Origin: Deltaproteobacteria bacterium RBG_13_52_11
GTDB lineage: Bacteria; Desulfobacterota; B13-G15; RBG-16-54-18
Length of the DNA: 8,129 nt
Assembly: GCA_001797745.1 (NCBI GenBank)
Contig: MGQF01000076.1
Location: 5,525-13,653, forward strand
Direction of reading: 5' to 3'
The position numbers and the translations under genes are program-made. This document shows positions 5,817 to 8,129 of this stretch, one piece after another. Position 1 is the first letter of the stretch; every line of letters starts with the position of its first letter. The notes beneath the pieces are model-generated. The model had not been told where the DNA came from, made no database searches, and saw nothing but the letters and a program-made list of their open reading frames with translations.

Positions 5817-6584
5817 ATGCCCTTTCAATTCGGTTGGTTTTCCACAGGGAGGGACTTGGCAGCCAGGCAGCTGCTCCAGGCGGCCTGGGGGAAGATGAAA
5901 GAAGGCTTTATCCCCGGGGAGATAACCTTTGTCTTCTGCGACCGGGAAAGGGGGGAGACGGAACAGAGCGATCTCTTTCTGGACCTCACCGAGGAATTGG
6001 GTTTGAAAACAATCACTTTTTCCTCACGCCGCTTTCGACCAGAACTCAGACAGGCGGATCGGGATCAATGGCGCACGGAATACCATCAGGGGGTGATGGA
6101 GAAGATTGCCTCCTATAAAAATGCCCTGTTTGTACTTGCCGGCTACATGCTGATCGTGAGCCCCGAGATGTGCCAACGATACCCACTGATCAACCTCCAC
6201 CCGGCCCTCCCAGGGGGCCCCACCGGGGCATGGGAGGAGGTGATCGAGGAGCTGATCAGGCAGCGGGCCGATTTCACAGGGGCGATGATGCACCTTGTTA
6301 GCCCGGAGCTGGACCGGGGGGCGGTAGTGTCCTATTACTCCTTTCCCATCCAGAGTGGTGCATTTGCCCCCCTCTGGGAGGAGGATCCTGTAAAGCGAGG
6401 CCCCCTCTTCTGGCTGATCCGTCAGGAGGGGGTGCGCCGTGAGATCCCCCTCATCTGCCTCACCCTGAAGGCCCTGGCCGAGGGGAGGATCCGGATCAAG
6501 GACGGGCGGGTCGTGGACAGTAAGGGGGAGGAGCTAAAGGGGCTCTCCCTTACACAAGAGGTGGAGGAATACCTAGAGGCCTGA
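5817..6584 (+). CDS. Formyltransferase-fold protein (GART/PurN-like)
   Basis: A 255-residue protein with the catalytic signature of 10-formyltetrahydrofolate-dependent formyltransferases: FVLAGYMLIVSPEM (105-118), INLHPALPGG (125-134) and MMHLVSPELDRGAVV (157-171). Aligned by eye with E. coli PurN, the triad Asn106-His108-Asp144 corresponds to Asn126, His128 and Asp166 here, so activity is likely. The N-terminus (GWFSTGRDLAARQLL, 6-20) replaces PurN's SGNGSNLQAI loop, and an insertion lies near 41-60, so it is probably not PurN itself. The C-terminal part (about 180-255) is longer than in PurN. The ATG at 5817 follows AAGGGGGTTGACG, a good ribosome-binding site; an open frame extends about 100 codons upstream, but that part overlaps the kinase and is a shadow. 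Candidate acceptors are an amino group on a sugar, nucleotide or purine intermediate; the specific one cannot be read. The stop is 1 nt before the next gene. Confidence 0.85.
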   Translation: MPFQFGWFSTGRDLAARQLLQAAWGKMKEGFIPGEITFVFCDRERGETEQSDLFLDLTEELGLKTITFSSRRFRPELRQADRDQWRTEYHQGVMEKIASYKNALFVLAGYMLIVSPEMCQRYPLINLHPALPGGPTGAWEEVIEELIRQRADFTGAMMHLVSPELDRGAVVSYYSFPIQSGAFAPLWEEDPVKRGPLFWLIRQEGVRREIPLICLTLKALAEGRIRIKDGRVVDSKGEELKGLSLTQEVEEYLEA

Positions 6585-6585
6585 G

Positions 6586-7647
6586 ATGAGGATCTTTGTC
6601 ACCGACTGCGAAGGCCCGATCTCCAAGAACGACAACGCCATGGAGCTGGCTGCCCATTTCGTCCCCCACGGGGAGGGGTTTTTCTCCCTGCTGAGCAAGT
6701 ATGACGATTACCTGGCATATGTGGAGAAGCGGCCTGGGTATAAAGCCGGCGACACTCTGCGTCTGATCCTCCCCTTTCTCAAGGCCTTTGGCGCGACGGA
6801 CAAGCGGATCGAGGAGTTCTCCCGCGCGAACATCCTCCTGATGCCCGGGGCTAAGGAGACCCTTCAAATCGTCAGGAAAAAGATGCCTGCCTTTATCATC
6901 AGCACCAGCTACGAGCCCTATATCAGGGCCCTCTGCGAGGTCATCGATTTCCCCTTCGAGGCTGCCTATTGCACCGAGCTCGAGCTCGATTGCTATCCCC
7001 TCCCTCAGGAGGAAGAGGGGTATCTGCGGGGGGTGGCAGGGGAGGTCGCCCGGATGCCCATGATCGAGTGGGGGGAAGAGGCCACGGGGCTGGTGGATCT
7101 CCCTAAAGCAGGGAGGCGGGTGGTGCAGCGGCTCAATCAGGTCTTCTGGGAGGAGATGGCCGGCATGCAGATCGGCAGGGTCTTAGCGGAGGTGGATCCC
7201 GTCGGGGGGGAGGGGAAGGCGGCGGCCGTGCGGGCAATCTTGCAGAAGACCGGCGCCGAGGTCTCCGAGGTCATGTACGTGGGGGACAGCATCACCGACC
7301 TCCAGGCCCTGGAGTTGGTCAAGGGGGGAGGGGGGCTGGCAGTCTCCTTCAACGGCAACGCCTATGCCATCCAAGGGGCGCACGTAGCCTGTCTGGGAAA
7401 GGATACGGGGATCATCTCCATCGTGGCCCAGCTCTTCGCCGCAGGGGGGGCAGATGGTGTGATGACGATGCTGCCCCAGTGGGGAGAGGAGGGACTCCGG
7501 TCTGCTGGGGTAGAGGAAGAGCAGTTGGCGCACCTGTTGGGTAGCGAGATCGGGGAGATCACCCCTGATAATCAGGGCCTGTGGACGCGGAGGAGCCAGC
7601 AGTTCCGCACAGAGGTGAGGGGGGTCCGCATTGGGTCCCTCGGATAG
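6586..7647 (+). CDS. HAD-superfamily phosphatase, COG4030/EhaR-like
   Basis: A 353-residue cytoplasmic HAD protein with all four motifs: motif I VTDCEGPISKNDNA (5-18) with nucleophile Asp7; motif II IISTSYEPYI (104-113); motif III GGEGKAAAVRAIL (207-219) with Lys211; motif IV YVGDSITDLQAL (231-242) with Asp234 and Asp238. The usual second motif I aspartate is glutamate (Glu9). A helical cap lies between motifs I and II, with RPGYKAGDTLRLILPFLKAF (49-68). DCEGPISKNDNA and RPGYKAGDTL recall proteins annotated in methanogens as COG4030 HAD hydrolase or energy-converting hydrogenase A subunit R; that is from memory, not a search. A second cap-like insertion occupies about 130-205. Phosphate-monoester hydrolysis is the likely reaction. 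The ATG at 6586 follows GAGGCCTGAG, a good ribosome-binding site, and starts 1 nt after the formyltransferase stop. No hydrogenase genes are in view. Confidence 0.85.
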   Translation: MRIFVTDCEGPISKNDNAMELAAHFVPHGEGFFSLLSKYDDYLAYVEKRPGYKAGDTLRLILPFLKAFGATDKRIEEFSRANILLMPGAKETLQIVRKKMPAFIISTSYEPYIRALCEVIDFPFEAAYCTELELDCYPLPQEEEGYLRGVAGEVARMPMIEWGEEATGLVDLPKAGRRVVQRLNQVFWEEMAGMQIGRVLAEVDPVGGEGKAAAVRAILQKTGAEVSEVMYVGDSITDLQALELVKGGGGLAVSFNGNAYAIQGAHVACLGKDTGIISIVAQLFAAGGADGVMTMLPQWGEEGLRSAGVEEEQLAHLLGSEIGEITPDNQGLWTRRSQQFRTEVRGVRIGSLG

Positions 7648-7656
7648 AGCATAAGC

Positions 7657-8129
7657 ATGAAAAAAGAGTCCTTGTTTAACTTATTGTTTCTGGCACTGGT
7701 CATCATGGCCTTTTATCTCTTTTACCGCATCCTGTCCCCCTTTCTCTCGATTCTCACCTGGGCCGCCATCTTGGCCATCATCTTTTACCCCCTCTTTGCG
7801 GTGGCCAATAGGCTTTTCCGCGACCGACGGGGGTGGGCCGCCCTGACGACGACCATCGTCGTCATCATCGCCATCGTCATCCCCTCAGGCCTTCTGTTCA
7901 ACCTCTTCGCCAAAGAGTTGCTGCATATATACCAGTACTGTGAGCAGTTCATCGCCGAGGGAAAACAGGTAACCCTGCTCGAGAATCTCAAACAGGTCCG
8001 GTTCTTTCAGGGTATCGGGGATATGCTCGATCAATTTTTTGATCTCTCCCAGATAGACCTCGGCACCGTCCTGCTCGATAATCTGAGAAAATTGAACATG
8101 TATGTGGCGGGCCAGGCCCCAAAATTCAT
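7657..8129 (+). CDS. AI-2E family transporter/permease, N-terminal part (runs off right edge)
   Basis: The first 157 codons of an integral membrane protein; the frame is open to the window end. After MKKES there are hydrophobic segments at about 6-25 (FNLLFLALVIMAFYLFY and on), 28-50 (PFLSILTWAAILAIIFYPLF) and 60-84. A hydrophilic, probably extracytoplasmic helical region follows from about 85. The pattern '(I/L)-x-PF-(hydrophobic)-WA-x-(hydrophobic)-(Y)PL' followed by a basic loop and another membrane helix is typical of the AI-2E/PerM family (PF01594, formerly UPF0118), whose members export varied small molecules or exchange ions. The ATG at 7657 is 9 nt after the HAD stop, with a weak ribosome-binding site (GGATAGAGC). 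It may be co-transcribed with the three upstream genes. No substrate can be assigned. Confidence 0.85.
   Translation, partial: MKKESLFNLLFLALVIMAFYLFYRILSPFLSILTWAAILAIIFYPLFAVANRLFRDRRGWAALTTTIVVIIAIVIPSGLLFNLFAKELLHIYQYCEQFIAEGKQVTLLENLKQVRFFQGIGDMLDQFFDLSQIDLGTVLLDNLRKLNMYVAGQAPKF

Overview
The window looks like GC-rich bacterial DNA with tightly packed operons, Shine-Dalgarno sites and no introns. The gene content (tandem NMT1/SsuA-type binding proteins, an acyl-CoA ligase, an integron-integrase relic, a HAD protein of the type I recall from methanogen 'EhaR' annotations) suggests an uncultured anaerobic Desulfobacterota/deltaproteobacterium-like lineage. That assignment is a guess from content, not from a marker gene.

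Left half (1-4101, all minus strand). Read in the direction of transcription, the order is: a PadR-family regulator; a 764-residue protein that joins a complete acyl-CoA synthetase (AMP-forming) to a complete SsuC/TauC-type ABC permease in one uninterrupted frame; a periplasmic binding protein; and the first 53 codons of a second, closely related binding protein that leaves the window. The regulator overlaps the fusion gene by 14 bp. No ABC ATPase lies in the window; it may lie beyond the left edge. The natural reading is an import system for a carboxylic acid in which capture, membrane passage and CoA activation are physically linked, under a PadR-type regulator. The ligase-permease fusion is the most notable feature here.

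Middle (4102-4836). This AT-rich divergent spacer holds a plausible minus-strand promoter for the regulator, overlapped by inverted repeats that could be its operator. It runs directly into a decayed integron-integrase-type tyrosine recombinase on the plus strand (in-frame stop, frameshift, both ends missing). About 255 bp of degenerate sequence follows, with one imperfect palindrome and a possible short relic of another gene.

Right half (4837-8129, all plus strand). A PfkB-family kinase, a formyltransferase of the GART/PurN fold and a HAD-superfamily phosphatase are packed with gaps of 2 and 1 nt, so they are very probably one transcription unit. An AI-2E-family membrane protein starts 9 nt later and runs off the right edge. 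Kinase, formyl transfer and phosphatase could be consecutive steps on one small molecule, but nothing in the sequence names the substrate.

No tRNA, rRNA, CRISPR array, insertion sequence or convincing rho-independent terminator was seen.
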